DNA of 64,000 bases. Origin: Ramlibacter cellulosilyticus (GTDB lineage Bacteria; Pseudomonadota; Gammaproteobacteria; Burkholderiales; Burkholderiaceae_C). The translations under genes were made by a program, and so were the position numbers. The stretch spans positions 24,696 through 88,695 of the forward strand of contig NZ_JACORT010000017.1 in assembly GCF_014297465.1 (NCBI RefSeq), in the 5' to 3' direction. Position 1 is the stretch's first letter; the number at the start of each line of letters is the position of its first letter. Positions 13,737 to 21,930 of the stretch are shown here, piece after piece. The notes beneath the pieces were generated by a model. It did no database searches. It had not been told where the DNA came from and worked only from the letters and a program-made list of their open reading frames with translations.

Positions 13737-16193
13737 ATGAACAAAGACCAAGACGAACACGCGGCCGTGCAGGCCGCCGCCGCGAAGGCGGGCCCGGGCC
13801 GCTTCCTCGTGAAGAAGGTGGCGGTGCTCGGCGCCGGCGTGATGGGCGCGCAGATCGCGGCCCATCTCGTCAACGTGAAGGTGCCGGTGGTGCTGTTCGA
13901 CCTTCCCGCGAAGGAAGGGCCGAAGAACGGCATCGTGACCAAGGCCGTCGAGAACCTGAAGAAGCTCAAGCCTTCGCCGCTGGGCGTGGCGGAGGACGCC
14001 GCGCTGATCCAGCAGGCGAACTACGAGGAGCACATGGGCCTGCTCGGCGAGTGCGACCTGGTGATCGAGGCGATCGCCGAGCGCATGGACTGGAAGCTGG
14101 ACCTGTACCAGAAGATCGCGCCGCACGTCGCAAAGCATGCGATCGTGGCGTCCAACACGTCCGGCCTGTCGATCACGAAGCTGTCGGAGGCGCTGCCGGA
14201 AGCGATCCAGCCGCGCTTCTGCGGCATCCACTTCTTCAACCCGCCGCGGTACATGTACCTGGTGGAGCTGATCGCCACGCCGACGACGAACCCGGAGATC
14301 CTCGACCAGCTCGAGACCTTCGTGACCTCCGGGCTCGGCAAGGGCGTCGTGCGCGCCAAGGACACGCCCAACTTCATCGCCAACCGCGTCGGCATCGCCG
14401 GCATGCTGGGGACGATGCGCGAGGTGGAGAAGTTCGGCCTGACCTTCGACGTCGTCGACGACCTCACCGGCAAGAAGCTCGGCCGCGCGTCCAGCGGCAC
14501 GTTCCGTACCGCGGACGTCGTGGGCCTGGACACGATGGCGCACGTGATCAAGACGCTGCAGGACACGCTGTCGGCCGACACCGATCCCTTCTACGGCAGC
14601 TTCGGCACGCCGGAGGTGCTGAAGAAGCTGCTGGCGCTGGGCAACCTGGGCCAGAAGACGAAGGCGGGCTTCTACAGGAAGGCCGGGCGCGACATCCTGC
14701 GCTTCGAGCTGGAAAGCGAAAGCTACGTGCCGGCCGGCCAGAAGGCCGACGAGGTGTACGGCCGCATGCTGAAGAAGCCTGCGGGCGAGCGCCTGAAGCT
14801 GCTGCGCAATGCGACGGGACCCCAGGGGCAGTTCCTCTGGTCCATCCTGCGCAATTCCTTCCACTACGCCGCGGTGCACCTGGCCACCATCGCCGAGACC
14901 GCGCGCGACGTCGACCAGGCCATGCGCTGGGGCTTCGGCATGAAGCAGGGCCCCTTCGAGCTGTGGCAGGAAGCGGGCTGGCTGCAGGTGGCGCAGTGGA
15001 TCCAGGAAGACATAGCTGCCGGCAAGGCGCTGTCGAAGGCGCCACTGCCGAAGTGGGTGTTCGAAGGGCCGGTCGCCGACGCCGGTGGCGTGCACACGGA
15101 GCAGGGCTCCTTCAATCCCACGACGGGCAAGTTCCAGCCGCGGCGCGTGCTGCCGGTCTATGACCGGCAGCTGTTCCCCGAGCTGCTGCGCGGCGAAGGC
15201 GGCGCGCGTTTCGAGACGGCAGGCACGACGCTGCACGAGGACAGGAACATCCGCCTGTGGACGCTCGACCACCAAGTGCTGATCGCCAGCCTCAAGACCA
15301 AGATGCACACCATCAGCCCCGAGGTCTGCGAAGGTCTGCAGCAGGCGGTGGAACTCGCCGAGAAGGAGTACCAGGGCCTGGTGGTCTGGTCGGGCGACGA
15401 GCCCTTCAGCGCCGGCGCCGACCTGGAGTCCACGCTGCCCGCGTTCATCGCGGTGGGCGTGGCGGCCATCGAGGATGCCGAAGGCTTCATGCAGCAGACG
15501 ATGCTGCGGCTGCGCTATGCGGGCGTTCCGGTGGTGTCCGCGATCCGCGGGCTGGCGCTGGGCGGCGGCTGCGAGCTGGGGCTGTACTCGGCCAAGCGCG
15601 TCGTGGCGATGGAGAGCTACATCGGCCTCGTCGAAGTGGGCGTCGGCCTGGTGCCGGGCGCCGGCGGCCTGACGTACATCGCGCGCCGCGCGGCGGAAAA
15701 CGCGGCTGCGAGCACGGACAAGGACCTGCTGAAGTTCCTGACGGAAGGCTTCACCGCCGCCGCCATGGCGAAGGTCGGTACCAGTGCGCTGGAGTCGCGC
15801 AAGCTGGGCTACGTGCTGGAGAGCGACGTGATCGTCCCGAACAAGGACGAACTGCTGTATGTCGCGTTGCAGCAAGCCAGGTCGCTGTACGACGCCGGCT
15901 ACCGCGCCCCGCACAAGCGCATGTTCCCGGTCGCGGGCCGCAGCGCGAAGGCGACGATCATGGGCCAGCTGGTGAACCTGCGCGACGGCGGCTTCGCGAG
16001 CGCGCACGACTTCCACATCGCGACGCTGATCGCGAACGTGGTGACGGGCGGCGACGTGGACGCGAACACGCTCGTGACCGAGGAATACCTGATGACCCTG
16101 GAGCGCCAGGCCTTCTGCGCGCTGGTGCAGCACCCGAAGACGCAGGAGCGGATCCTGGGGATGCTGAGTACGGGGAAGCCGGTGCGGAATTGA
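13737..16193 (+). CDS. 3-hydroxyacyl-CoA dehydrogenase/enoyl-CoA hydratase bifunctional protein (FadN-like)
   Basis: 818 residues that catalyse hydration and NAD-dependent oxidation in beta-oxidation. The domain order is dehydrogenase first, as in FadN, not hydratase first as in FadB. The NAD-binding GAGVMGAQIAAHLVN lies near residues 31-45, EAIAERMDWK and SNTSGLSI follow, and the catalytic His is in GIHFFNPP (about residue 163). The crotonase part begins near residue 500 and has GLALGGGCELGL and EVGVGLVPGAGG (oxyanion hole and acid residues). It is 15 nt after the DUF2147 gene and acts between the acyl-CoA dehydrogenase and the thiolase of this operon. Confidence 0.93.
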   Translation: MNKDQDEHAAVQAAAAKAGPGRFLVKKVAVLGAGVMGAQIAAHLVNVKVPVVLFDLPAKEGPKNGIVTKAVENLKKLKPSPLGVAEDAALIQQANYEEHMGLLGECDLVIEAIAERMDWKLDLYQKIAPHVAKHAIVASNTSGLSITKLSEALPEAIQPRFCGIHFFNPPRYMYLVELIATPTTNPEILDQLETFVTSGLGKGVVRAKDTPNFIANRVGIAGMLGTMREVEKFGLTFDVVDDLTGKKLGRASSGTFRTADVVGLDTMAHVIKTLQDTLSADTDPFYGSFGTPEVLKKLLALGNLGQKTKAGFYRKAGRDILRFELESESYVPAGQKADEVYGRMLKKPAGERLKLLRNATGPQGQFLWSILRNSFHYAAVHLATIAETARDVDQAMRWGFGMKQGPFELWQEAGWLQVAQWIQEDIAAGKALSKAPLPKWVFEGPVADAGGVHTEQGSFNPTTGKFQPRRVLPVYDRQLFPELLRGEGGARFETAGTTLHEDRNIRLWTLDHQVLIASLKTKMHTISPEVCEGLQQAVELAEKEYQGLVVWSGDEPFSAGADLESTLPAFIAVGVAAIEDAEGFMQQTMLRLRYAGVPVVSAIRGLALGGGCELGLYSAKRVVAMESYIGLVEVGVGLVPGAGGLTYIARRAAENAAASTDKDLLKFLTEGFTAAAMAKVGTSALESRKLGYVLESDVIVPNKDELLYVALQQARSLYDAGYRAPHKRMFPVAGRSAKATIMGQLVNLRDGGFASAHDFHIATLIANVVTGGDVDANTLVTEEYLMTLERQAFCALVQHPKTQERILGMLSTGKPVRN

Positions 16194-16200
16194 CCGCCTT

Positions 16201-16236
16201 CCTCCCTCCCCCTCTGGGGGAGGGTTGGGGAGGGGG
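16201..16236. repeat. CCCTC/GGGGGAGGG intergenic repeat, left flank of the DUF559 gene
   Basis: C-rich then G-rich near-palindrome. Its reverse complement matches 16608-16643 almost base for base, so the DUF559 gene lies between inverted copies. Related elements are at 17878-17914 and 60421-60470. Confidence 0.8.
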
Positions 16237-16250
16237 CACGCACGCTACGC

Positions 16251-16667
16251 ATGCAACACCAGTCCACACCCACCGCGCAGCGCAACGCACGCATCTTGCG
16301 CAGCGGCATGACGGATTCCGAGCGCAAGCTCTGGTCCGGCCTGCGCGGTGAGCGGCTGGGCGTGAAATTCCGGCGCCAGCATCCGTTCGGCAACTTCATC
16401 GCGGACTTCGCGTGTCTCGAGCCGAAGCTCGTGGTGGAGCTCGATGGTTCGCAGCATGAAGGCGATGCCGAGTACGACGCGCGCCGGGACCGCTTCTTCC
16501 GCGAACAGGGCTTTGCCGTGCTGCGGTTCCCCAGCAATGCGCCGCTGACGAACCTGGAAGGTGTCTGCGTCGCGATTCAAGAAGAGATCAAGGTGTTGGC
16601 GGGCGCTGCCCCCACCCCAGCCCTCCCCCAGGGGGGGAGGGAGCAAGAACAGAAGGACGACCTATGA
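16251..16667 (+). CDS. DUF559 nuclease-fold protein (Vsr-like)
   Basis: 138 residues. The DUF559 pattern is clear: RQHPFGNFIADFACLEPKL then VVELDGSQH, the Asp and Glu-x-Asp of a Vsr/PD-(D/E)XK-like endonuclease core, followed by RRDRFFREQGFAVLRF. The last 20 or so residues are encoded by the repeat at 16608-16643 and are not part of the domain. The gene interrupts an otherwise purely beta-oxidation operon and overlaps the thiolase start (ATGA). Proteins of this family are widespread as solitary small genes, and their substrate is not known. Position between inverted repeats suggests it moved in as a unit. Confidence 0.8.
   Translation: MQHQSTPTAQRNARILRSGMTDSERKLWSGLRGERLGVKFRRQHPFGNFIADFACLEPKLVVELDGSQHEGDAEYDARRDRFFREQGFAVLRFPSNAPLTNLEGVCVAIQEEIKVLAGAAPTPALPQGGREQEQKDDL
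16608..16643. repeat. Inverted copy of the CCCTC/GGGGGAGGG repeat, right flank of the DUF559 gene
   Basis: It reads as the reverse complement of 16201-16236 with few differences. It encodes the C-terminal tail of the DUF559 protein and supplies the stretch just before the thiolase ribosome-binding region. Confidence 0.8.
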
Positions 16668-17872
16668 CCAAGCAAATCCAGGACGCCTACATCGTCGCCG
16701 CCACCCGGACGCCCATCGGCCGTTCCCACCGCGGCTTCTTCCGCAATACGCGGCCGGACGACCTGCTCGCGACCGTGCTGCGCTCCGCCCTCGCGCAGGT
16801 TCCCAGCCTCGACCCCGCGGCCATCGAAGACATCGTCTGCGGCTGCGCGATTCCCGAGGGGCCGCAAGGCCTGAACGTCGCGCGCATCGGCGCGGTCCTC
16901 GCCGGCCTGCCCAAGAGCGTCGGCGGCATCACGGTCAACCGCTTCTGCGCCTCGGGCCTCGCGGCGGTGCAGATGGCCGCGGACCGCATCCGCGTCGGCG
17001 AGGCCGACGTGATGATCGCCGCCGGCACCGAGAGCATGAGCATGGTGCCCATGATGGGCAACACGCCTTCGCTGTCGCCCACGATCTTCTCCAACCCCGA
17101 CGACATCGAGAGCTACGGCATCGCCTACGGCATGGGCCTGACCGCCGAGAAGGTGGCCAAGCAGTGGAAGGTGGGCCGCGATGCGCAGGACGAGTTCGCG
17201 TACCGCTCGCACATGAAGGCCATCGCCGCGATGAAGGCCGGCGAATTCGCCGGCGAGATGACGGAAGTGGAAGTCGCGGAACGCACCGTCGACCTGGAGT
17301 CGGCGGAAGTGGCGATCGCCACCCGCAAGGTGAACCTCGACGAAGGCGCGCGTCCGGACACGACGGTCGAAACGCTCGGCAAGCTCAAGCCGGTGTTCGC
17401 CGCGCGCGGCAGCGTCACGGCGGGCAACAGCTCGCAGACCTCCGACGGCGCCGGCGCGCTGATCCTGGCGAGCGAAGCGGCGGTCAAGCGCTTCGGCCTG
17501 CAGCCGCTCGCGCGCTTCGTGAGCTACGCCAGCCGCGGCGTGCCGCCGCACATCATGGGCATCGGCCCGATCGAGGCGATCCCCGCCGCGCTGAAGGCCG
17601 CCGGCCTGAAGCAGGACGCAATCGACTGGATCGAGCTGAACGAGGCGTTCGCGGCGCAATCGCTGGCCGTGATCCACACGCTGGGTCTCGACGCGAACAA
17701 GGTGAACCCGATGGGGGGTGCCATCGCCCTCGGCCATCCGCTGGGCGCCACCGGCGCGATCCGTTCAGCGACCGTCGTGCACGCGCTGCGTCGCAAGAAC
17801 CTGAAGTACGGGATGGTGACGATGTGCGTGGGGATGGGGCAGGGGGCGGCGGGGATCTTCGAGCGGGTGTGA
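16664..17872 (+). CDS. Acetyl-CoA C-acyltransferase (3-ketoacyl-CoA thiolase)
   Basis: 402 residues; last step of beta-oxidation, releasing acetyl-CoA. The acyl-enzyme Cys95 lies in NRFCASGLAAVQ. NEAFAAQSLAV and GGAIALGHPLGATGA (catalytic His) are in the C-terminal half. The second catalytic cysteine, Cys388, is in MCVGMGQGAAG. Length and motifs are those of FadA/FadI-type thiolases. The gene partners with the FadN-like protein upstream, as in a FadN-FadA pair. Its ATG overlaps the DUF559 stop. Confidence 0.94.
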   Translation: MTKQIQDAYIVAATRTPIGRSHRGFFRNTRPDDLLATVLRSALAQVPSLDPAAIEDIVCGCAIPEGPQGLNVARIGAVLAGLPKSVGGITVNRFCASGLAAVQMAADRIRVGEADVMIAAGTESMSMVPMMGNTPSLSPTIFSNPDDIESYGIAYGMGLTAEKVAKQWKVGRDAQDEFAYRSHMKAIAAMKAGEFAGEMTEVEVAERTVDLESAEVAIATRKVNLDEGARPDTTVETLGKLKPVFAARGSVTAGNSSQTSDGAGALILASEAAVKRFGLQPLARFVSYASRGVPPHIMGIGPIEAIPAALKAAGLKQDAIDWIELNEAFAAQSLAVIHTLGLDANKVNPMGGAIALGHPLGATGAIRSATVVHALRRKNLKYGMVTMCVGMGQGAAGIFERV

Positions 17873-17877
17873 GTCAC

Positions 17878-17914
17878 CCTCACCCCGACCCTCTCCCGCC
17901 AGCGGGAGAGGGAG
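17878..17914. repeat. REP-like palindrome CCCTCACCCC...GGGAGAGGG
   Basis: CTCTCCC-GCCAGC-GGGAGAG stem-loop preceded by CCCTCACCCCGACC. It belongs to the same family as 60421-60470 and is related to 16201-16236. It lies between the thiolase and the hydrolase and could stabilise or attenuate the mRNA. Confidence 0.75.
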
Positions 17915-17934
17915 CAAGAACCGGAGGAGCGAGC

Positions 17935-18798
17935 ATGGAGCGAGTCACCCTGGCGGTTGCGGACGGCGTGACCATCGCCGCGCGCGTGTACGAGCCGCAA
18001 GGCCTCGTGCAGGGCAGCGTCGTCATCGGCGGCGCGATGGGCGTGCGGCAGGATTTCTATGCACCGTTCGCCGAGTGGCTCGCGGGGCAGGGCTGGCGGG
18101 TCACGACCTTCGACTACCGCGGCAGCGGCGACTCGGCGCCGCGCAAGCTGCGCGGGTTCCAGGCGGACCTCTTCGACTGGACGCTCGACTACGAAGCCGC
18201 GGTCGACCATGCGCACGCGGCGCTGCCCGACGCGCCGCTGCACCTCCTGGGCCACAGCCTCGGCGCGCAGCTGCCCGGCCTGCTTTCCAACCAGGACAAG
18301 GTGAGCGGCCTCCTCAGCGTCGCTGCGGGCAGCGGGTATTGGCGCGAGAACGCGCCGCAGCTGAAGCGCTACGTCCTCTCCTTCTGGTTCCTCGTCGTGC
18401 CGCTCGCCACGCGCCTGTGCGGCTACTTCCCCGGACGCAAGCTGCGCATGGTGGGCAACCTGCCCGCGGGCGTGGTGCTGCAGTGGCGCAAGTGGTGCCT
18501 CCACCCGCGCTACAGCGTGGGGGCCGAGGGCGAGCTCGCGCGCCGCGCATATGCCAATGCACGTTTCCCGGTGGTGGCCTTGTCCATCGCGGACGACGAA
18601 CTCATGACGCTGCAAGGCACGCACAGCCTGGTCAGCCTCTACGAGAACGCGCCGCGCCACGTCGAACGCATCGTGCCCGAGGAGCTCGCCGTGCGCCGCA
18701 TCGGCCACTTCGGCTCCTTCCGCAGCGAGCACGAAGGCAAGCTGTGGCCGCGCATGGCGCAGAGACTGCGCGAACTCTCGACCCCGGCAGCCGCATGA
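17935..18798 (+). CDS. Alpha/beta hydrolase (serine-aminopeptidase-like lipase/esterase)
   Basis: 287 residues. The strand-turn FDYRGSGDS precedes the nucleophile elbow GHSLGAQ (Ser at about residue 107). A late Asp in ADDELMT and His in IGHFGSF complete the expected triad. It looks like the YheT/serine-aminopeptidase group and may hydrolyse esters or acylglycerols that feed the beta-oxidation operon. GGAGGA precedes the ATG, and its stop overlaps the next ATG. The substrate is unknown. Confidence 0.85.
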   Translation: MERVTLAVADGVTIAARVYEPQGLVQGSVVIGGAMGVRQDFYAPFAEWLAGQGWRVTTFDYRGSGDSAPRKLRGFQADLFDWTLDYEAAVDHAHAALPDAPLHLLGHSLGAQLPGLLSNQDKVSGLLSVAAGSGYWRENAPQLKRYVLSFWFLVVPLATRLCGYFPGRKLRMVGNLPAGVVLQWRKWCLHPRYSVGAEGELARRAYANARFPVVALSIADDELMTLQGTHSLVSLYENAPRHVERIVPEELAVRRIGHFGSFRSEHEGKLWPRMAQRLRELSTPAAA

Positions 18799-19601
18799 GC
18801 GCGCATCCCTTCGATGCGGCCATCGCGCTGCAGCCGGCCGGCGGCGGCGCGTTCGCGGGCCAGACCAGCCCCGCCTACGCCAACTTCATCGGTCCCTACG
18901 GCGGCATCACGGCCGCGCAATGCCTGCAGGCGGTGTTGCAGCATCCGGAGCGGCTCGGCGATCCCGTGGCCTTCACCGTCAACTTCGCCGCGGCCGTCGC
19001 GGACGGACCGTTCGAGCTGCGCCCTCGCGCGGCCCGCACCAACCGCTCCACCCAGCATTGGATCGTGGAGATGGTGCAGGGCGACGAGGTGGTCGCGACC
19101 GCCACCGCGCTGACCGCCGTGCGCCGGCCCACCTGGGGCGGCCACGAAGCGCACAAGCCGGAAGCGCCGCCGCCGCTGGAAGTGAAGCGCACCACCCGCC
19201 GCGGCGTGGCCTGGCTCGAACGCTACGAGATGCGCTTCCTGCTGGGCATGATCCCGCGCGACTGGGACGGCGGCGGCGTCGCCGAAAGCCTCTCGCGCCT
19301 GTGGGTCCGCGACGACCCGCCGCGGCCGCTGGACTTCGCTTCGCTTGCCGCACTGTGCGACGTGTTCTTCCCGCGCATCTGGCTGCGCCGCGCGCGCCAG
19401 ACGCCCCTGGGCACCGTGTCCATGACGGTCTACTTCCATGCCACCGCGGCCGAGCTGGCGGCGGCCGGCGAGGGTTTCCTGCTCGCGCAGGCACGCGGAC
19501 AAGGCTTCGGCAGCGGATACTTCGACCACGGCGGCCAGTTGTGGAGCGAAAGCGGCTCCCTCCTGGCGACCACCCACCAGGTCATGTATTACAAGGAGTG
19601 A
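18795..19601 (+). CDS. Acyl-CoA thioesterase family protein (double hot-dog, TesB-like)
   Basis: 268 residues with two hot-dog halves. The N-terminal half carries SPAYANFIGPYGGITAAQCL and AVRRPTWGG. The C-terminal half carries YFHATAAEL and GYFDHGGQLWSESGSLLATT, which ends in the typical TesB-like strand with a Q-V-M-Y-Y close. It probably hydrolyses acyl-CoA to free acid and CoA, relieving CoA shortage during degradation. It sits between a hydrolase and an SDR in the operon and is coupled by ATGA to the preceding gene. Confidence 0.78.
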   Translation: MSAHPFDAAIALQPAGGGAFAGQTSPAYANFIGPYGGITAAQCLQAVLQHPERLGDPVAFTVNFAAAVADGPFELRPRAARTNRSTQHWIVEMVQGDEVVATATALTAVRRPTWGGHEAHKPEAPPPLEVKRTTRRGVAWLERYEMRFLLGMIPRDWDGGGVAESLSRLWVRDDPPRPLDFASLAALCDVFFPRIWLRRARQTPLGTVSMTVYFHATAAELAAAGEGFLLAQARGQGFGSGYFDHGGQLWSESGSLLATTHQVMYYKE

Positions 19602-19606
19602 GCGGC

Positions 19607-20344
19607 ATGGCTGCAGCATCCGGGCGCCCCGTCGCCGTGGTCGTCGGCGCGGGAGACGCCACCGGCGGCGCGATCGCGAAGCGCTTCGCGCAGGGCGGCT
19701 ACGCGGTCTGCGCCACGCGCCGCAACCTCGACAAGCTGCAGCCCCTCGTCGACGAGATCCGCGCCGCCGGCGGCGAGGCGCACGGCTTCGCCTCGGATGC
19801 GCGCAACGAGGACGAGGTGAATGCGCTCTTCGACGACATCGAGGGCCGCATCGGCCCGGTCGAGGTGTTCGTCTTCAACATCGGCGCCAACGTGCCGGCG
19901 GGCATCCTCGAAGAGACCGCGCGCAAGTACTTCAAGATCTGGGAGATGGCCTGCTTCGCCGGCTTCCTCACGGCGCGCAAGGCGGCGCGCTGCATGGCGC
20001 CGCGCGGCAAGGGCACGATCCTGTTCACCGGCGCCACGGCTTCCATGCGCGGTTCCGCCGGCTTCGCTGCCTTCGCCGGTGCCAAGGCGGCGCTGCGCGC
20101 GCTGGCGCAGAGCATGGCGCGCGAGCTCGGGCCGCGCGGCATCCACGTGGCGCACGTCGTCATCGACGGCGGCATCGACACCGAGTTCATCCGCGAGAAC
20201 TTCCCCGAGCGCTATGCGCTGAAGGAGCAGGACGGCATCCTCGACCCCGCGCACATCGCGGAGAACTACTGGATGCTGCACCGGCAGCCGCGCGACGCCT
20301 GGACCCACGAGCTGGACCTGCGGCCGTGGATCGAGAAATTCTGA
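19607..20344 (+). CDS. SDR-family protein lacking the catalytic tyrosine
   Basis: 245 residues of SDR fold. The cofactor motif is relaxed (VGAGDATGGAIAKRF). The NxAG region reads FNIGANV, and the active-site segment reads FAAFAGAKAALRAL, so Lys is present while the usual Tyr is replaced by Phe. The protein may be a non-redox SDR or use another acid; I recall similar family members with this change. It begins 5 nt after the thioesterase and precedes a DsbA-fold isomerase. Its role in the beta-oxidation operon is unknown. Confidence 0.82.
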   Translation: MAAASGRPVAVVVGAGDATGGAIAKRFAQGGYAVCATRRNLDKLQPLVDEIRAAGGEAHGFASDARNEDEVNALFDDIEGRIGPVEVFVFNIGANVPAGILEETARKYFKIWEMACFAGFLTARKAARCMAPRGKGTILFTGATASMRGSAGFAAFAGAKAALRALAQSMARELGPRGIHVAHVVIDGGIDTEFIRENFPERYALKEQDGILDPAHIAENYWMLHRQPRDAWTHELDLRPWIEKF

Positions 20345-20357
20345 CGAAGGAGGCTCC

Positions 20358-20948
20358 ATGAAGCACGCCCTCGAGTTCTATTTCGACGTCGGCAGCCCCG
20401 CGGCCTACCTGGCGTGGACACAGGTGCCCCGCATCGCGCGCGAAACCGGCACGGAGGTGGAGTACCGTCCCTTCCTCCTCGGCGGGGTGTTCCAGGCGAC
20501 GGGCAACCGCTCGCCCATGGAGGTGCCGGCCAAGGGCCAGTACATGGTCGACGACCTGCAGCGCTTCGCCCGCCGCTACGGCGTGCCCTTCGCGCACAGT
20601 CCGCATTTCCCGATCAACACGCTCGCGCTCATGCGCATGGCGCTGGGGCTGCAGCTGCGCGACCCCCACCGCATGGTTCCGTTCGTGGATGCGGTCTACC
20701 GGGCGATCTGGGTGGACGGCAGGAACATGAACGATCCGGGGACGGTGGCGGCCGCGCTGCAGGCGGCCGACTTCGACCCGGAGAAGCTGCTCGCGCTGGC
20801 CTCGGACCCCGCGGTGAAGGACGACCTCAAGGCCGCCACGCAGGAGGCCGTGCAGCGCGGCGTGTTCGGCGCGCCGACCTTCTTCGTCGGGCAGGAAATG
20901 TTCTGGGGCCAGGACCGCCTCGATTTCGTCAAGGAAGCACTGAGTTAG
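20358..20948 (+). CDS. 2-hydroxychromene-2-carboxylate isomerase/DsbA-family protein
   Basis: 196 residues with a thioredoxin fold and helical insert, as in kappa-class glutathione transferases. FDVGSPAAYLAW near residues 9-20 holds the Ser that replaces the DsbA cysteine, and GAPTFFVGQEMFWGQDRL is the cis-Pro loop and C-terminal signature. HCCA isomerases act in naphthalene-type pathways, but no such genes are near. It may be a glutathione-dependent isomerase in acyl-CoA metabolism. AAGGAGG precedes the ATG. Confidence 0.86.
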   Translation: MKHALEFYFDVGSPAAYLAWTQVPRIARETGTEVEYRPFLLGGVFQATGNRSPMEVPAKGQYMVDDLQRFARRYGVPFAHSPHFPINTLALMRMALGLQLRDPHRMVPFVDAVYRAIWVDGRNMNDPGTVAAALQAADFDPEKLLALASDPAVKDDLKAATQEAVQRGVFGAPTFFVGQEMFWGQDRLDFVKEALS

Positions 20949-20950
20949 CC

Positions 20951-21022
20951 CACCCCCGAAGCGGCCTGCGGCCGCCTCCCCCTCAAGGGGGCGCCACCAG
21001 CGGCCCGGCAAAGCCGGTTCCG
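20951..21022. repeat. Intergenic palindrome cluster
   Basis: GCGGCCTGCGGCCGC at 20961-20975 is followed directly by CCTCCCCCTCAAGGGGGCG and then GCCCGGCAAAGCCGG-like sequence. Such compound hairpins recur between genes in this window (compare 53137-53212) and look like a dispersed family rather than a unique terminator. Confidence 0.65.
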
Positions 21023-21057
21023 CGGTGGCACTGGAAGGAACCACCCATGGAGAAACA

Positions 21058-21822
21058 ATGAGCGAAGTCCTCGTCCACGCCGAAGCCGGCGTGATGACCG
21101 TCACCCTGAACCGGCTGGAGCGCAAGAACTCCATCACCTCGGACATGTACGCCGCGCTCGCTGATGCCATCGCGAGCGCGAAGGACGATGCGTCCGTGCG
21201 CGTGGTCGTGCTGCAGGGCCACGAGACGGTGTTCAGCGCCGGCAACGACATCAACGACTTCCTGAACAAGCCGCCCGCGGGCGAGGACTCGCCCGTCTTC
21301 CGCTTCCTGCACGGCATCGCCACCTTTCCGAAGCCGCTGCTCGCCGCCGTGTGCGGGCCGGCGGTGGGCATCGGCACCACGATGCTGTTCCACTGCGACC
21401 TGGTCTACGCCGGCGACAACGCGGCGTTCTCGCTGCCGTTCGTGAACCTGGGGCTCTGCCCGGAAGCCGCATCGAGCCTGCTCGTGCCCCAGATGCTCGG
21501 TTACCACCGCGCGGCCGAGGCGCTGATGCTGGGCGAGCCTTTCTTCGCGGAAGCGGCGCTCGAAGTCGGACTCGTGAATCGCGTCGTGCCGCCGACGGAG
21601 GCCAACGGGTATGCCAGCGCGCAGGCGAGGAAGCTCGCGGCCAAGCCGCTCTCGTCGCTCGTGGAAACGAAGCGCCTGATGAAGAAGGGCCAGCAGCAGC
21701 AGGTGCTGCAGCAGATGGCCGACGAAGGCGAGAGCTTCCGCCGCATGCTGGTGGCGCCGGCGGCGAAGGAGGCGTTCACGGCCTTCATGGAGAAGCGCAA
21801 GCCCGATTTCACGAAGTTGTAG
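21058..21822 (+). CDS. Enoyl-CoA hydratase/isomerase family protein
   Basis: 254-residue crotonase-fold enzyme. The first oxyanion-hole segment is FSAGNDINDF (about residues 61-70) and the second is AVCGPAVGIGTTMLFHCDL (about 98-116). An Asp in GNDIND replaces the usual Ala-Asp-Leu, as in enoyl-CoA isomerases and ECI-like hydratases. I start at ATG 21058 after GGAG. It follows the beta-oxidation operon after a repeat-filled gap and supplies a separate hydratase or delta-isomerase for unsaturated chains. The choice between the two activities is open. Confidence 0.9.
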   Translation: MSEVLVHAEAGVMTVTLNRLERKNSITSDMYAALADAIASAKDDASVRVVVLQGHETVFSAGNDINDFLNKPPAGEDSPVFRFLHGIATFPKPLLAAVCGPAVGIGTTMLFHCDLVYAGDNAAFSLPFVNLGLCPEAASSLLVPQMLGYHRAAEALMLGEPFFAEAALEVGLVNRVVPPTEANGYASAQARKLAAKPLSSLVETKRLMKKGQQQQVLQQMADEGESFRRMLVAPAAKEAFTAFMEKRKPDFTKL

Positions 21823-21901
21823 GCGGGCGGTGAGCGCAGCGAACCCCAGCTCGCTGCGCTTCGCCGATCGCTGGGGTTCACTTCGTTCACCACCAGCCTA
21901 C
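21819..21901. repeat. Inverted pair of the GTAGGC...CCCCAGC repeat
   Basis: Left arm 21819-21850 and right arm 21870-21901 are diverged copies of the family seen at 30866, 34551, 38028 and 54262. The left arm begins GTAG, and its TAG is the stop codon of the enoyl-CoA hydratase. The pair could fold as a long hairpin. Confidence 0.75.
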
Positions 21902-21930
21902 GGTCCGGCCGCAGGCATCCAGGAGGAGCC

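Noticed and set aside
13197..16133. 978-residue minus-strand open frame
   Set aside because: Fully antisense to the FadN-like enzyme. Composition is Ala/Arg/His-rich with no recognisable domain.
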